Assembly: GCA_022181005.1 (NCBI GenBank)
Contig: BQMV01000002.1
Coordinates: forward strand, 1-30,151
Length of the DNA: 30,151 nucleotides
Direction: 5' to 3'
From: Anaerolineaceae bacterium
Lineage (GTDB): Bacteria; Chloroflexota; Anaerolineae; Anaerolineales; Villigracilaceae
Part shown: in pieces, positions 9,581-18,430 of the stretch
How the letters are laid out: every line of letters begins with the position of its first letter
Numbering within the stretch: the first letter of the stretch is position 1
The notes under the pieces: generated by a model
What the model saw: the letters and a program-made list of their open reading frames with translations, nothing else
Databases searched by the model: none
What the model was told of the DNA's origin: nothing
Translations under genes and position numbers: made by a program

Positions 9581-9611
9581 AAAACAAAACGCAGAGCGAT
9601 TATACTCTGCG
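9581..9611 (-). terminator. Rho-independent terminator of the roadblock/transposase-like gene
   Basis: CGCAGAG (9590-9596) and CTCTGCG (9605-9611) form a perfect 7-bp stem with an 8-nt loop. On the minus strand it is followed by TTTTGTTTTTTA. It lies about 55 bp past the stop codon of the minus-strand gene. Confidence 0.8.
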
Positions 9612-9665
9612 CTCGGTATTTTTAGAACACAATTTCCAATAATCTTGTGGTTAGATTCGTGGAGA

Positions 9666-10940
9666 TCAGCGAATCCTCGGCGGGTCCGAATGCCCCTGAC
9701 GCGCGCGCGTCTCTTTGATGTAATTCTTCACCAACTGCGGCGGATGCGGCTGAGCGCCGCCCATGATGAGATAGCCCGGCGCCCAAAAATCGCCGGAAGG
9801 ATTTTCCTTTTTCAAACGCGGAAATTCGGCAAATATCTTTTCAGAAGTTTGCTGGCGCATGATGCGCATAAGATAACCTGGCGACGTTGAGGGCGGAACG
9901 TTTGCCACCCATTGCGCATATTCCGGGCGCACAGCGAGATATTCCAGTCGCCAGCCGAATGCGATGCAAATCTGTGGGAGCCATTCCGATAGCCGGTCTG
10001 AAACATCGCCGGTGAGATAATGCGAACTGAAGCGCGGCACGAGCAGGCATGCGTACGTCAAATTATATAAGCCGGGCGAGATCGGCTCCAGCATGACGCG
10101 ATTTGCCACCTCGGTGATCGAGTGGGGGCGAGTTTCATCCAATTCGCCGGGCGCGGGTCTGCGAATCGGCGTTTCGGGGCGTGGATGCGATTTCGACGGC
10201 ATGGTCGCGTCAAAATCTTGAATGGCTCGCTCTGCGGTTTCTTCGAGGTCGTCGCGCTTCGATGAAAGTAATTCGCCCATATGGATGGCGGGCGAGCTTT
10301 CGCGGCTGATAGGGTGCATGGGCGAGCGCGCTTCGATGTCGTTTGTTAGGAGAGGCGAGGCGTTTAAATCGGGAATAGGCGGCGGAACGTCCAAGAGAAT
10401 ATCCGCAATAGAGGGAATCTCTTCGTCGGCGTCGTCGGTTATTATGGAAGTGGGCGATTCGTACGCTTTGCGATCGAACTGCGAGGAAATTGGGTTTGAT
10501 GGCGGCGCGTCTTCTGTCTCGGAAAAGGACAGCGAGTCGGCTAATTTGCCAGCTTGCGAGCGGATGGCGCTGAAGGGGGTTTCTGCGTCGAAGACCATCG
10601 CCAAGACGAAGTTGTCGGCGAGGCGGGTAGCGTAGAGCATGTGCTCGGCTTTGGTCGTTTCGAGCCGAATGAAGCGGAGTAGGTCGCTTTCTTTTTGTCC
10701 ATCCCAATGGCGCGTAACTGTAATTGCGATCTCATTGGCGGCGTTTTGTTCCAGTCCGCCGGCGTACGCCCAGAGTTTGTCGTTGCGGGTAATAAGCGCG
10801 GCTTGCGCGGCTGATTCAAGCGTCAGGCGGGTGAGGCGTTGCGCCGCTTTGGTCGCGTCTTGCAACCAGGCCGGCGCGCTTTCGCCGGCTTGTATAGAAG
10901 GCATTGGTTGAGAGGCGGATGCGGCGCTTTGGTTGATCAT
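9666..10940 (-). CDS. Roadblock/LC7 domain fused to an inactivated IS200/RAYT-like transposase domain
   Basis: This 424-residue protein has three parts. Residues about 25-138 look like a roadblock/LC7 domain, a small fold that dimerises and often works with small GTPases or other signalling proteins. Residues about 140-265 are acidic, Ser/Pro-rich and probably disordered. Residues about 285-415 read like an IS200/Y1 transposase: LYNLTYACLLVPRFSSHYLT, then a helix, RPEYAQWV, then FAEFPRLKK, FWAPGYL and QLVKNYIKE. In active enzymes the metal-binding pair is His-x-His. Here those places hold Y341 and Q343. The nucleophile-position tyrosine appears kept (Y407). The protein is therefore probably not a working transposase, but may bind hairpin DNA or serve as a structural domain. 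It follows the kinase-FIST pair on the same strand with a 163-bp gap. The domain assignments are by eye. The start codon has no clear ribosome-binding site. Confidence 0.75.
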   Translation of the reverse strand: MINQSAASASQPMPSIQAGESAPAWLQDATKAAQRLTRLTLESAAQAALITRNDKLWAYAGGLEQNAANEIAITVTRHWDGQKESDLLRFIRLETTKAEHMLYATRLADNFVLAMVFDAETPFSAIRSQAGKLADSLSFSETEDAPPSNPISSQFDRKAYESPTSIITDDADEEIPSIADILLDVPPPIPDLNASPLLTNDIEARSPMHPISRESSPAIHMGELLSSKRDDLEETAERAIQDFDATMPSKSHPRPETPIRRPAPGELDETRPHSITEVANRVMLEPISPGLYNLTYACLLVPRFSSHYLTGDVSDRLSEWLPQICIAFGWRLEYLAVRPEYAQWVANVPPSTSPGYLMRIMRQQTSEKIFAEFPRLKKENPSGDFWAPGYLIMGGAQPHPPQLVKNYIKETRARQGHSDPPRIR

Positions 10941-11103
10941 TTACGATAAATTTGAACAAATGTTACAGTTTATGTAGAAGCGTTCGCGGGCGGAACGTTT
11001 CAAACAATAGAACAGTGTTGACATGAAATTGACTTAGGCGTTATGAGTTTCTGACATAGCCGGTAAAAGTGTATCATGTTAGAGGCGGTGCGGCAAGTAG
11101 GGG

Positions 11104-12267
11104 CTAGCTTTCTTGCGGTTCGCCAAAAGCGACGACAATGATATGCTGGTTTAACAGTTGCGGCGTGTAACCGTTGGGTTTTGAGGCGATCTGCCCGAGC
11201 GAATAGCCGCCGGCAATTGGCACGTCGGGACCGAGAATTTCGCGCATGGCGGCGATTTCGGCGCCGGGATGCGCCTTGAGCAACATTTCCCATGCGAGAT
11301 CAACAAAAGCGAGAACAAAAACCGGCTTTGCGCCATCGAGGGCTTTTAACGCTTGTTGCACGGCGGATTGCGCCGCGGCTTCGCAAGAAGCGCGGCTGCC
11401 GACGAGCAGGAAAGCGTCTACGCCGTCGCGCACAGGCACGTTTAAGCGGAAGCTGCCGTCCGCTTCGACGCGGATGGGCGAACGAATTGCCAACTGGTCG
11501 CCCTGTTCCACTCCAAGCGGATAGAGTCGCGCGAGATGATTGAGCGGCGGGAATGCCCATTCGCGCGCGGGATAGCCAAACAACTGCGCATAGGCTTCGG
11601 AGGCGGGTCTACCGTCTAACGTGCGAATCCAGAATCCGCGCGAACGTGTGACGCGGAACTGACTTCCGACTGAATTCCAGCCATGTGCCGCGCCGATACC
11701 GGTGCGGAAGTTGCCGCGCAGAAAGGCTGCGGTGAGCGCGCCCGACCCGGTTTGCGGACCTGCTAACTGGTAAGAATAGCCCGTGTGTAAATCTCCGCAA
11801 GAAAGCGCGCCGATGAGCGGCATATTGAAACCTGCAAGCGTGTTGCATAACTGGTCTGCATCGCCGGTGAATCCGTCTGCGAAGAAAAGTAAGGCGCGAT
11901 TCTCATCGCGCTCAGCGGCGATTTGCAGAAGTTTCGCGCCTGTCGCGCGCCCGCTTTGAGCGAAGCCGGGCATCCAATGCGTCTCCGCTTGAATATCTCC
12001 GGCGAACAAAACGACAATGACGGAATTCGGGTGCGCGCCCTCGGAGGTTAATCCGCTGGGGCTGCTGATGCCGATAAACGGGGTTTCGCCTAGTAATCCC
12101 GAAACGCCATTGACGATCTCTCGCGCTTGATAATGATGGGAAGCGATAATAATTCCGAAATTGGGTGTGACGGGTCCTAGCCGGTTTAGGGCTTGGTGAG
12201 TGGCTTGCAGTCCGGCTTCGCGTCCATTCAGCGCGTGCGCTTGTCCATATGCGGCATGAAGAGTCAT
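11104..12267 (-). CDS. FIST N and C domain sensory protein
   Basis: The 387-residue product has a FIST N domain (about 25-215; motifs include PNFGIIIASHHYQ, FIGISSPSGLTSEGAH, LLFFADGFTGD, IGALSCGDL). A FIST C domain follows (about 225-375; ending PIAGGYSLGQI and LNQHIIVVAFGE). FIST domains are thought to be small-ligand sensory modules, possibly for amino acids, and are usually found near chemotaxis or kinase genes. There is no membrane segment or output domain, so it must act through a partner. Its ATG overlaps the TGA of the histidine kinase gene (ATGA, 12264-12267), so the two are translationally coupled and probably made in fixed ratio. FIST is therefore likely to supply or modify the input of that kinase. 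Confidence 0.9.
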   Translation of the reverse strand: MTLHAAYGQAHALNGREAGLQATHQALNRLGPVTPNFGIIIASHHYQAREIVNGVSGLLGETPFIGISSPSGLTSEGAHPNSVIVVLFAGDIQAETHWMPGFAQSGRATGAKLLQIAAERDENRALLFFADGFTGDADQLCNTLAGFNMPLIGALSCGDLHTGYSYQLAGPQTGSGALTAAFLRGNFRTGIGAAHGWNSVGSQFRVTRSRGFWIRTLDGRPASEAYAQLFGYPAREWAFPPLNHLARLYPLGVEQGDQLAIRSPIRVEADGSFRLNVPVRDGVDAFLLVGSRASCEAAAQSAVQQALKALDGAKPVFVLAFVDLAWEMLLKAHPGAEIAAMREILGPDVPIAGGYSLGQIASKPNGYTPQLLNQHIIVVAFGEPQES

Positions 12268-15200
12268 GGTTGCGAAACTCCTTCTGCGATGGGAATCGTA
12301 AAGTGGAACGTCGTTCCTTTTCTAAATTCGCTTTCGAACCAGATTTGTCCGCCTTGCATTTCGATCAGGCTTTTGGTGATATTTAGCCCCAAGCCTGTGC
12401 CGGGCGATTCGCGCGCTTTCATATCGTCGGAACGGAAGAACTTTGTGAAGATCTTGATTTGATCTTCTGCGCTGATGCCGATGCCGTTATCGCGCACCCA
12501 AATGTGCGCTACTTCTTTCGTGCCTTCGGGGTCCCATTGATTCTCCGCTCTTGCCGCGCCGATATAAATTGTTCCGCCCTCCGACGTGTATTTGTTCGCG
12601 TTGCTTACCAGATTGGTGAGCGCCTGCACAACGCGCAGGCGATCCGCCCAGACTTTGGGCAGTTCTTGCGGCAGGTCGAGTTCGATCTCTTGATGTTTTT
12701 CTTCCACCTGTCGTTTTGTCGAGCGGATAACCTCGTCTGCGACTTCGGACAGATCTACTACATTGAAATCTAAACGCAGTCGCCCGGCTTCGATCTTTGC
12801 TTGATCGTTGAGATCGGATACAAGGGCGGACATGCGTTCGACGTTTGCGCGGATCGTGCCGAGGAAGTTTGCTTGCATTTCATTAATCTGTCCGACGGCG
12901 CCGGAGGCGAGCAACTCGGAATAGCCTTTGATGGACGTCATGGGGTTTTTTAATTCGTGCGCTACGAGCGAAACGAATTCGCTCTTGGCGCTGTTGGCTT
13001 TCTGCACTTCATCGTATAGTTGCGCGTTGTAAATGGCGATGGCAGCGTTGTCGCTGAGGCGGTTGAGGAAGCCCAGGTTGCCTTGCGAGTCGCTCATCGA
13101 TTCGAGCAGGATTAAGCCGATGGCGTTCGCTTCGCGGCGGATGGGGACGATGAACTGCATGTGCGCGCCCGGCAAGATACTTTCTTTTTCGTCGTCCAGC
13201 AGTGAGACCTGATTGGGCTGTCCGCTCTCGATCGCAGATTTGATTGCAGGGAACGCCAGTGCATCGTTGACTTTAGCGGCGTTGGCGAGTAAGTCTTCAT
13301 AACCTTCTTGCGCCATAATGTGCAGATCGCTTTTCTCGAACATGCCGATCAGCCCGGCTTCCGCGCCCGATTCGCGCAACGCCCATTCGAGTGTAATGCG
13401 CATGGCGCGATCTACGTCGAGGCTGGCGTTGAGTTCGCGCACGATTCGCCCCATCGCTGAAAGCTCTTCCACGCGGTCGGATAGTTCCTGATCGGTGAGA
13501 GCGATCAAACGCGCGTTTTCAATGGCGACCGCGGCTTGACCGGCGAAGGCTGTTAGGAGGTTTTGGTCGTCTGCAGCGAACGGCAGTTCGTCTTTTCGAT
13601 TGATCACTTCAATAACGCCCAATACGCGATCTTTGATGAGCATGGGAGCGGCGAGCAGGGAGCGCGAGATAAAGCCGGTCTGCTTGTCGGTAGAGTCGAA
13701 GCGCATGACGGAGTGTTGCGCATCATTCTCGATGATCGGCGCGCGGGTTTGCACGGCGCGACCGACGATCCCGCGACCAATGGGAATGCGTTGCCCAAGC
13801 AGGTTGCCGGCGACAGGTCCAATTGTGACGCGGAATTCCAGTTCGCCGGTTTGGTCGTCCATGAGGAATAACGTTCCCGCTTCGCAGTTTAAGATGTTGA
13901 CGGCGTTTTCCAAGATGTATTGAAGCAGGGGTTCTTGCTCAAACGTGGAGGTTAGTTGCCGCGTAACTTCGTTTAAGGCGGCGAGTTGAGAGGCGCGCTG
14001 TTGCGTTTCTTCCAACAGACGCGCTTTAACGATGGCTCCGACGGTCTGATCGGCAATGGCTTGCAGTAGGTCGAGTTGAACGCGAGTATAAGCGACCGAG
14101 GCGTTGTGACTGCCAACGCTTAATGCGCCGATGGTCTCTGCGCCGGTGTTGAGCGGCACGCCCATCCATGCGTATATGCCCGGCGATGCAGGCGTGGCGT
14201 TGTGCGTTTGGCATTCGCGGAGATAATCTTGCGTTAAGAGGGTTCGCCCGGTGCGAATAATTTCTTGCCCAAGCCCAAAGCGGGCGGGGAGCGGTTTATT
14301 TTCCCGACTGGCGATGCGTTCGCGATCGTCTACGCAGAAACCGAAGTAGAAGTAGTTCGCGGTTTTGTTGTAAAGCGTGATGTGGAAGTGCGTGGACGGG
14401 ATGATCTGCGAAGCTTGCGCGAAGATCAATTCCAACACGTCGTCGAACGTGAGAGTGATGTTCACGCCTTGCGAAACGCGCGTCAGCGCGTTCATCTCTT
14501 GTACGCGGCGTTCAAGGTTCAGCACGGTTTGCACGCGAGAGATAGCGATGGACGATTGATTGGCGAGTTGTTCGAGGAATTCAAGGTCGTGCGACGTATA
14601 GGCTTCGCCCGATCGTTGTGCGCTGAGCGCTATCCAACCGATAGGTTTTTCTTCGCCGGGCAGCGCGACGAAGAGGCGAGCTGCGAGCAGCGAGAGGCGC
14701 GCCTCTTCGGTTTGGACAATAGCGGGCAGGTTGATGGCGTCTAGGTAGAGGGGAATCTTTTCCTGTTGAAAATAGCGGACGATAGGGCTGTTCGATGCGA
14801 AGTAAATATCGCTGCTGGGTCGGCCGTCGGAGTCGGGTAAAGCCTCGTATTGGTCGCTTATTGCGTCGTACGCGTAGATATGAACCTGTTCGGGCGCGAG
14901 GTCATTGAAGATCTGCCGCCTTAATGCGCCGCTAACAGCGCCCATGCTCAGAGCGTTGGTGAGATCGTGGCTGAAGATTTTTAACTGCTCTTCGTGGGCG
15001 CGCGAGGCGCGGAAGAAGGAGCGATCTACAAGGGTTTGCAAGCGCTTGCGCAGAGGGTCGAGAAGTATTGCAATGAAGAAGATAAGCGCGCCAAGGAGGA
15101 AGGGACTCTTTGAGGCGCTGGCGCTTGCGGAGATTAACCCCAGCCCGCTGACGAGCAAGCCGTAGACCATGACGACGAACGCGATCAGAAGAGAGTAGAC

Positions 15201-16262
15201 GATTCCCTGCCGCAGCCAGTAGTCTGTGCGGATGAGACGATAACGTAAAATGACGATGCCGTTGACGAGAGGAAAGGCGATTAGAAATAGCAATATGTAG
15301 GGGTTGAACGCCGCGATTTGAAGCGGGCTGAGAAGAAACCAAACGACTATCGGCGCAAAGGCAAGTAAGGAACCCATTAGAATTGTGCGCGCTTGATTTC
15401 TGACGATTGGAGAAGGCGAGCGGAACGCGCGATAGCCAAGGATGCCTAAGTAGAAAATTGCGGATAAGCCGACAGCGACGTAGATCCATTGCCAGGCATA
15501 GATATAATCTGTGGGGCGCTTGAAGTTGAATAACGTTCTAAAGGCGTTTAAGGTTAGGGCGAGTGTGAAGAGGTATCCAACATAACGTAGATGAGGGCGG
15601 CGGATTGCGATGCGCGCTTCCTGTGGAAATACAAGCGTTAGATGGATCAGCGCGCCGACGATCACCGTTAGAGCGAAAGTCCATGCGTAGGTGAACTGAT
15701 GAGTTGTGTATAGGTTGAACAGCGCCCCTGTCGCGATTCCGAATGAAGTGGAGAGCAGGGTGAAGGCGCGCCCGGCGGGCTCGGTGCGGCGGAATCCGAA
15801 GATCCACAGACTGACCAGCAGAAATGCAGCGCTGATAAGGAACGGTATGACGAAGAATGCAAGGCGATCTTCGGCGGGAAAAGGAATCAGCGTAACTTCG
15901 GTCGTTGCCAAACTTTGATCGCGCTTGTTGATTTGAAGCGTGATTGTTTCTCCCGCGTGCAACGGCGCGAGAGCCTGTTTGAGATCGGCTGCGCTGGCAA
16001 CCGGCGTTCCATTAACCGCTAGAAGCTGATCGCCCGGTTTGAAGCCTTGGCGATACAATTCCCAAGGTTCGCCGGTGGCGGAGTTGGCGTCGCTTAGCGC
16101 CATGGTATGCTCGAAGAAACCGCCGGGGAATGGTTGCCTTAACCACTGCAACCCTAAATAGATCGAGATCCCGAAGATTGCTATCGCGAGCGCTTGATAA
16201 AGCAAGATCGTCAATTCTAAGATTCGGCTGAAGATCGCGCTGACCTGTAGGCGTTGGTTCAT
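12264..16262 (-). CDS. Large membrane sensor histidine kinase with PDZ and multiple GAF domains
   Basis: This 1332-residue kinase starts with a transmembrane helix (about 12-40). An extracytoplasmic PDZ-like domain (about 68-125, GFKPGDQLLAVNG) follows. Then come several more membrane helices up to about residue 415. The cytoplasmic part has about four GAF-type sensor domains (roughly 430-590, 600-775, 785-950, 955-1085). The HisKA helix carries the phospho-accepting histidine H1102 in VAHELKNP. The ATPase domain follows, with N box LVSNANKY, G1 DNGIGIS, F box FTKFFRSD and G2 GTGLGLNI. All catalytic boxes are intact. There is no receiver domain and no response regulator nearby, so the partner is encoded elsewhere. 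The gene overlaps the downstream FIST gene by 4 bp and follows gyrB after a terminator. The ligand of the PDZ and GAF domains cannot be told from sequence. Confidence 0.93.
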   Translation of the reverse strand: MNQRLQVSAIFSRILELTILLYQALAIAIFGISIYLGLQWLRQPFPGGFFEHTMALSDANSATGEPWELYRQGFKPGDQLLAVNGTPVASAADLKQALAPLHAGETITLQINKRDQSLATTEVTLIPFPAEDRLAFFVIPFLISAAFLLVSLWIFGFRRTEPAGRAFTLLSTSFGIATGALFNLYTTHQFTYAWTFALTVIVGALIHLTLVFPQEARIAIRRPHLRYVGYLFTLALTLNAFRTLFNFKRPTDYIYAWQWIYVAVGLSAIFYLGILGYRAFRSPSPIVRNQARTILMGSLLAFAPIVVWFLLSPLQIAAFNPYILLFLIAFPLVNGIVILRYRLIRTDYWLRQGIVYSLLIAFVVMVYGLLVSGLGLISASASASKSPFLLGALIFFIAILLDPLRKRLQTLVDRSFFRASRAHEEQLKIFSHDLTNALSMGAVSGALRRQIFNDLAPEQVHIYAYDAISDQYEALPDSDGRPSSDIYFASNSPIVRYFQQEKIPLYLDAINLPAIVQTEEARLSLLAARLFVALPGEEKPIGWIALSAQRSGEAYTSHDLEFLEQLANQSSIAISRVQTVLNLERRVQEMNALTRVSQGVNITLTFDDVLELIFAQASQIIPSTHFHITLYNKTANYFYFGFCVDDRERIASRENKPLPARFGLGQEIIRTGRTLLTQDYLRECQTHNATPASPGIYAWMGVPLNTGAETIGALSVGSHNASVAYTRVQLDLLQAIADQTVGAIVKARLLEETQQRASQLAALNEVTRQLTSTFEQEPLLQYILENAVNILNCEAGTLFLMDDQTGELEFRVTIGPVAGNLLGQRIPIGRGIVGRAVQTRAPIIENDAQHSVMRFDSTDKQTGFISRSLLAAPMLIKDRVLGVIEVINRKDELPFAADDQNLLTAFAGQAAVAIENARLIALTDQELSDRVEELSAMGRIVRELNASLDVDRAMRITLEWALRESGAEAGLIGMFEKSDLHIMAQEGYEDLLANAAKVNDALAFPAIKSAIESGQPNQVSLLDDEKESILPGAHMQFIVPIRREANAIGLILLESMSDSQGNLGFLNRLSDNAAIAIYNAQLYDEVQKANSAKSEFVSLVAHELKNPMTSIKGYSELLASGAVGQINEMQANFLGTIRANVERMSALVSDLNDQAKIEAGRLRLDFNVVDLSEVADEVIRSTKRQVEEKHQEIELDLPQELPKVWADRLRVVQALTNLVSNANKYTSEGGTIYIGAARAENQWDPEGTKEVAHIWVRDNGIGISAEDQIKIFTKFFRSDDMKARESPGTGLGLNITKSLIEMQGGQIWFESEFRKGTTFHFTIPIAEGVSQP

Positions 16263-16311
16263 AGGCGTAGATGGAATTTTACTCTACCTCTCTTATGAAT
16301 CTATGGTACTT

Positions 16312-16350
16312 TCATAACAAAGAAGAAAGGCGCCATGCGCGGCGCCCTTC
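16312..16350 (-). terminator. Rho-independent terminator of gyrB
   Basis: GGCGCC arms at 16329-16334 and 16341-16346, extended to GAAAGGCGCC/GGCGCCCTTC with one wobble pair, form a strong GC stem. On the minus strand a T-rich tail (TTTCTTCTTTG) follows. It starts 16 bp past the gyrB stop codon. Confidence 0.8.
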
Positions 16351-16365
16351 TCTATAAACAATCGA

Positions 16366-18294
16366 TTACACGTCTAGGTTTCGCACGGCTCTAGCGTGAG
16401 TTTGGATGAACTTGCGGCGGGGGTCTACCGCATCGCCCATCAACATATCAAACGTGCGGTCCGAGTTCGCCGCGTCTTCGATCGTGACGAGGAGCAAGGT
16501 GCGATGTTCGGGATTCATCGTGGTGTCCCAAAGTTGCGATGGATTCATCTCGCCGAGACCTTTATAGCGCTGCAAACTTGCCTTCTCGCCGAGTTCCTTT
16601 AAGATTTTGTCTTTTTCCTTATCGCTATACGCGTACTTAACCTGATTCTTGAACGCGATACGGTAGAGCGGAGGTTGGGCGATGTATAAATGCCCATCTT
16701 CAATCAACTGCGGCATATAACGGAAGAAGAATGTCAGCAGTAAAGTGCGGATGTGGCTGCCGTCTACGTCGGCGTCGGTCATGATGATCACGCGTCCGTA
16801 GCGCAAACCTTCGATGTCGAAATTATCGCCGATGCCGGTGCCGAGCGCGGAGATCAGCGCTTTGATCTCGTTGCTCGAGAGGATTTTATCCAGACGCGCT
16901 CGCTCGGTATTCATGATCTTTCCGCGCAGCGGTAAGATCGCTTGAAAGTGCCGGTCGCGCCCTTGCTTTGCGGACCCGCCCGCCGAATCGCCTTCCACAA
17001 TATATAACTCGGTTTTGGATGAATCGCGCGCAGAACAATCCGCCAGTTTGCCGGGCAGGGTGAGTGATTCTAATGCCGATTTGCGGATGACGAGATCGCG
17101 CGCTTTGCGCGCCGCGTCGCGCGCCCGCGCCGAGGTTAGGCATTTGGCGATGATCGCTTTTGCCGCCTGTGGATTCTCTTCAAGGAACGTGCCGAAGGCG
17201 TCGCTGACCACTTGGGTGACGTAAGTCTGCACTTCAGGATTCATAAGTTTGACCTTGGTCTGCGATTCGAATTGCGGATTCGGATGCTTGACCGAGACGA
17301 TCGCCGTCAACCCTTCGCGCGTATCATCGCCCGAGAAGTTTGGATCGGAATCTTTGAGCAAACCGCTTTTGCGCGCGTAATCGTTAATCACTCTCGTCAG
17401 CGAAGAGCGCAAGCCCGTCAGATGCGTCCCGCCGTCAATGGTATTGATCGTATTAGCGAACGAATAGACCGATTCGGTGTATGCGTCGGTATATTGGATC
17501 GCCGCTTCGATGCCGACCGTTTCAACTTCTTTTTCGACACACATTACTGAGTGAAGGTTTTCGCGGTTGCGATTCAAATAACGGACGAACGAGGTGATGC
17601 CGCCTTCAAAGTAAAACGTCATTTCACGATTGTGGCGCTCGTCTACGAACTTGATTGTCACGCCGCGCGTTACGAACGCCATCTCGCGGAAACGCTGCAC
17701 CAGCGTATCGAAGCGGTAATCAATATCCTCGACGAAGATTTGTTTGTCGAATCTGAACGTTTGTCTCGTGCCGCTGTCGCTTTTATCCGTTTTACCGATC
17801 TGTTGAATCGCGCCTTGCGGCACGCCGCGTTTGTATTCCTGCCGCCAGCGTTTGCCGTCGCGTTTGATCTCGGTTGTCATCCATTCGGAGAGCGCGTTGA
17901 CCGCGCTTACGCCTACGCCATGCAAACCGCCCGAAACTTTATAGCCGCTTCCGTCGAATTTGCCGCCCGCGCCGATGACCGTCATCACAACGTCCACAGT
18001 TTCCATCGGCTTGCCCTTCGCGTCTTTTTTGGAAGGATGCGGACCGACCGGAATGCCGCGTCCGTTATCTTCCACGCTTACGCTGCTGTCCGAATGGATC
18101 GTGATGTTGATGGATGTGCAGAACCCGGCGAGGGCTTCGTCAATAGCGTTATCTACAACTTCGTAAACGAGGTGATGCAAGGCTTTGATATCCGTGCCGC
18201 CTACATACATGCCCGGGCGTTTGCGGACGTGCTCGATGCCTTCCAATGCTTGAATAGAACCAACGTCGTAGCCTGTATTTTGTTTTGTCGTCAC
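16366..18294 (-). CDS. gyrB: DNA gyrase subunit B
   Basis: The 642-residue protein is the ATPase subunit of type II topoisomerase, which with GyrA introduces negative supercoils. The GHKL ATPase is at the N-terminus (VRKRPGMYVG, EVVDNAIDEAL, DNGRGIPVG, GGLHGVGVSAVNALS). The transducer domain follows. The Toprim domain has IVEGDSAGGSA, LRGKIMNTE and TDADVDGSHIRT. The tail has RYKGLGEMNPSQLW and ends with the usual DPRRKFI segment. The length is that of the short GyrB form. ParE is the main alternative; the sequence reads more like GyrB, and gyrA is not in the window. The start is GTG at 18294, chosen because GGAGG lies 6 nt upstream and the N-terminus then fits the family. It lies 136 bp past the membrane-protein gene upstream and is followed by a terminator. 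Confidence 0.95.
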   Translation of the reverse strand: MTTKQNTGYDVGSIQALEGIEHVRKRPGMYVGGTDIKALHHLVYEVVDNAIDEALAGFCTSINITIHSDSSVSVEDNGRGIPVGPHPSKKDAKGKPMETVDVVMTVIGAGGKFDGSGYKVSGGLHGVGVSAVNALSEWMTTEIKRDGKRWRQEYKRGVPQGAIQQIGKTDKSDSGTRQTFRFDKQIFVEDIDYRFDTLVQRFREMAFVTRGVTIKFVDERHNREMTFYFEGGITSFVRYLNRNRENLHSVMCVEKEVETVGIEAAIQYTDAYTESVYSFANTINTIDGGTHLTGLRSSLTRVINDYARKSGLLKDSDPNFSGDDTREGLTAIVSVKHPNPQFESQTKVKLMNPEVQTYVTQVVSDAFGTFLEENPQAAKAIIAKCLTSARARDAARKARDLVIRKSALESLTLPGKLADCSARDSSKTELYIVEGDSAGGSAKQGRDRHFQAILPLRGKIMNTERARLDKILSSNEIKALISALGTGIGDNFDIEGLRYGRVIIMTDADVDGSHIRTLLLTFFFRYMPQLIEDGHLYIAQPPLYRIAFKNQVKYAYSDKEKDKILKELGEKASLQRYKGLGEMNPSQLWDTTMNPEHRTLLLVTIEDAANSDRTFDMLMGDAVDPRRKFIQTHARAVRNLDV

Positions 18295-18430
18295 TGTTGC
18301 CTCCAGAGCGAGTTAACCCGAACCGCGCTTAAAATACGCGTGCATTCTCTTTGAATGGGGTTGGAAAATAAGCGAAAGATGTGAAACTTTTAAGCGATCA
18401 CCTTGCGATGCGCGGCGCCTGCCGACGCAG

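Larger units (their letters stand above)
9291..9665. other. 375-bp intergenic region rich in short repeats
   Basis: There is no credible gene. From polA outward it holds a purine-rich stretch of imperfect TTGGAGA/TTAGAGA units (about 9328-9372). Next come three copies of ATTCGCG (9418-9424, 9435-9441, 9444-9450), then two identical REP-like palindromes (9495-9507, 9543-9555), and the terminator of the next gene (9581-9611). The mixture looks like a site where dispersed intergenic repeats have accumulated. Confidence 0.7.

Noticed and set aside
11018..11047. TTGACA with an 18-bp gap to TATGAG on the + strand
   Set aside because: It would transcribe only antisense to the FIST gene and the -10 is weak; no plus-strand gene follows.
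17551..18354. A 267-codon plus-strand frame opposite gyrB
   Set aside because: Antisense shadow of gyrB; no domain and no ribosome-binding site.
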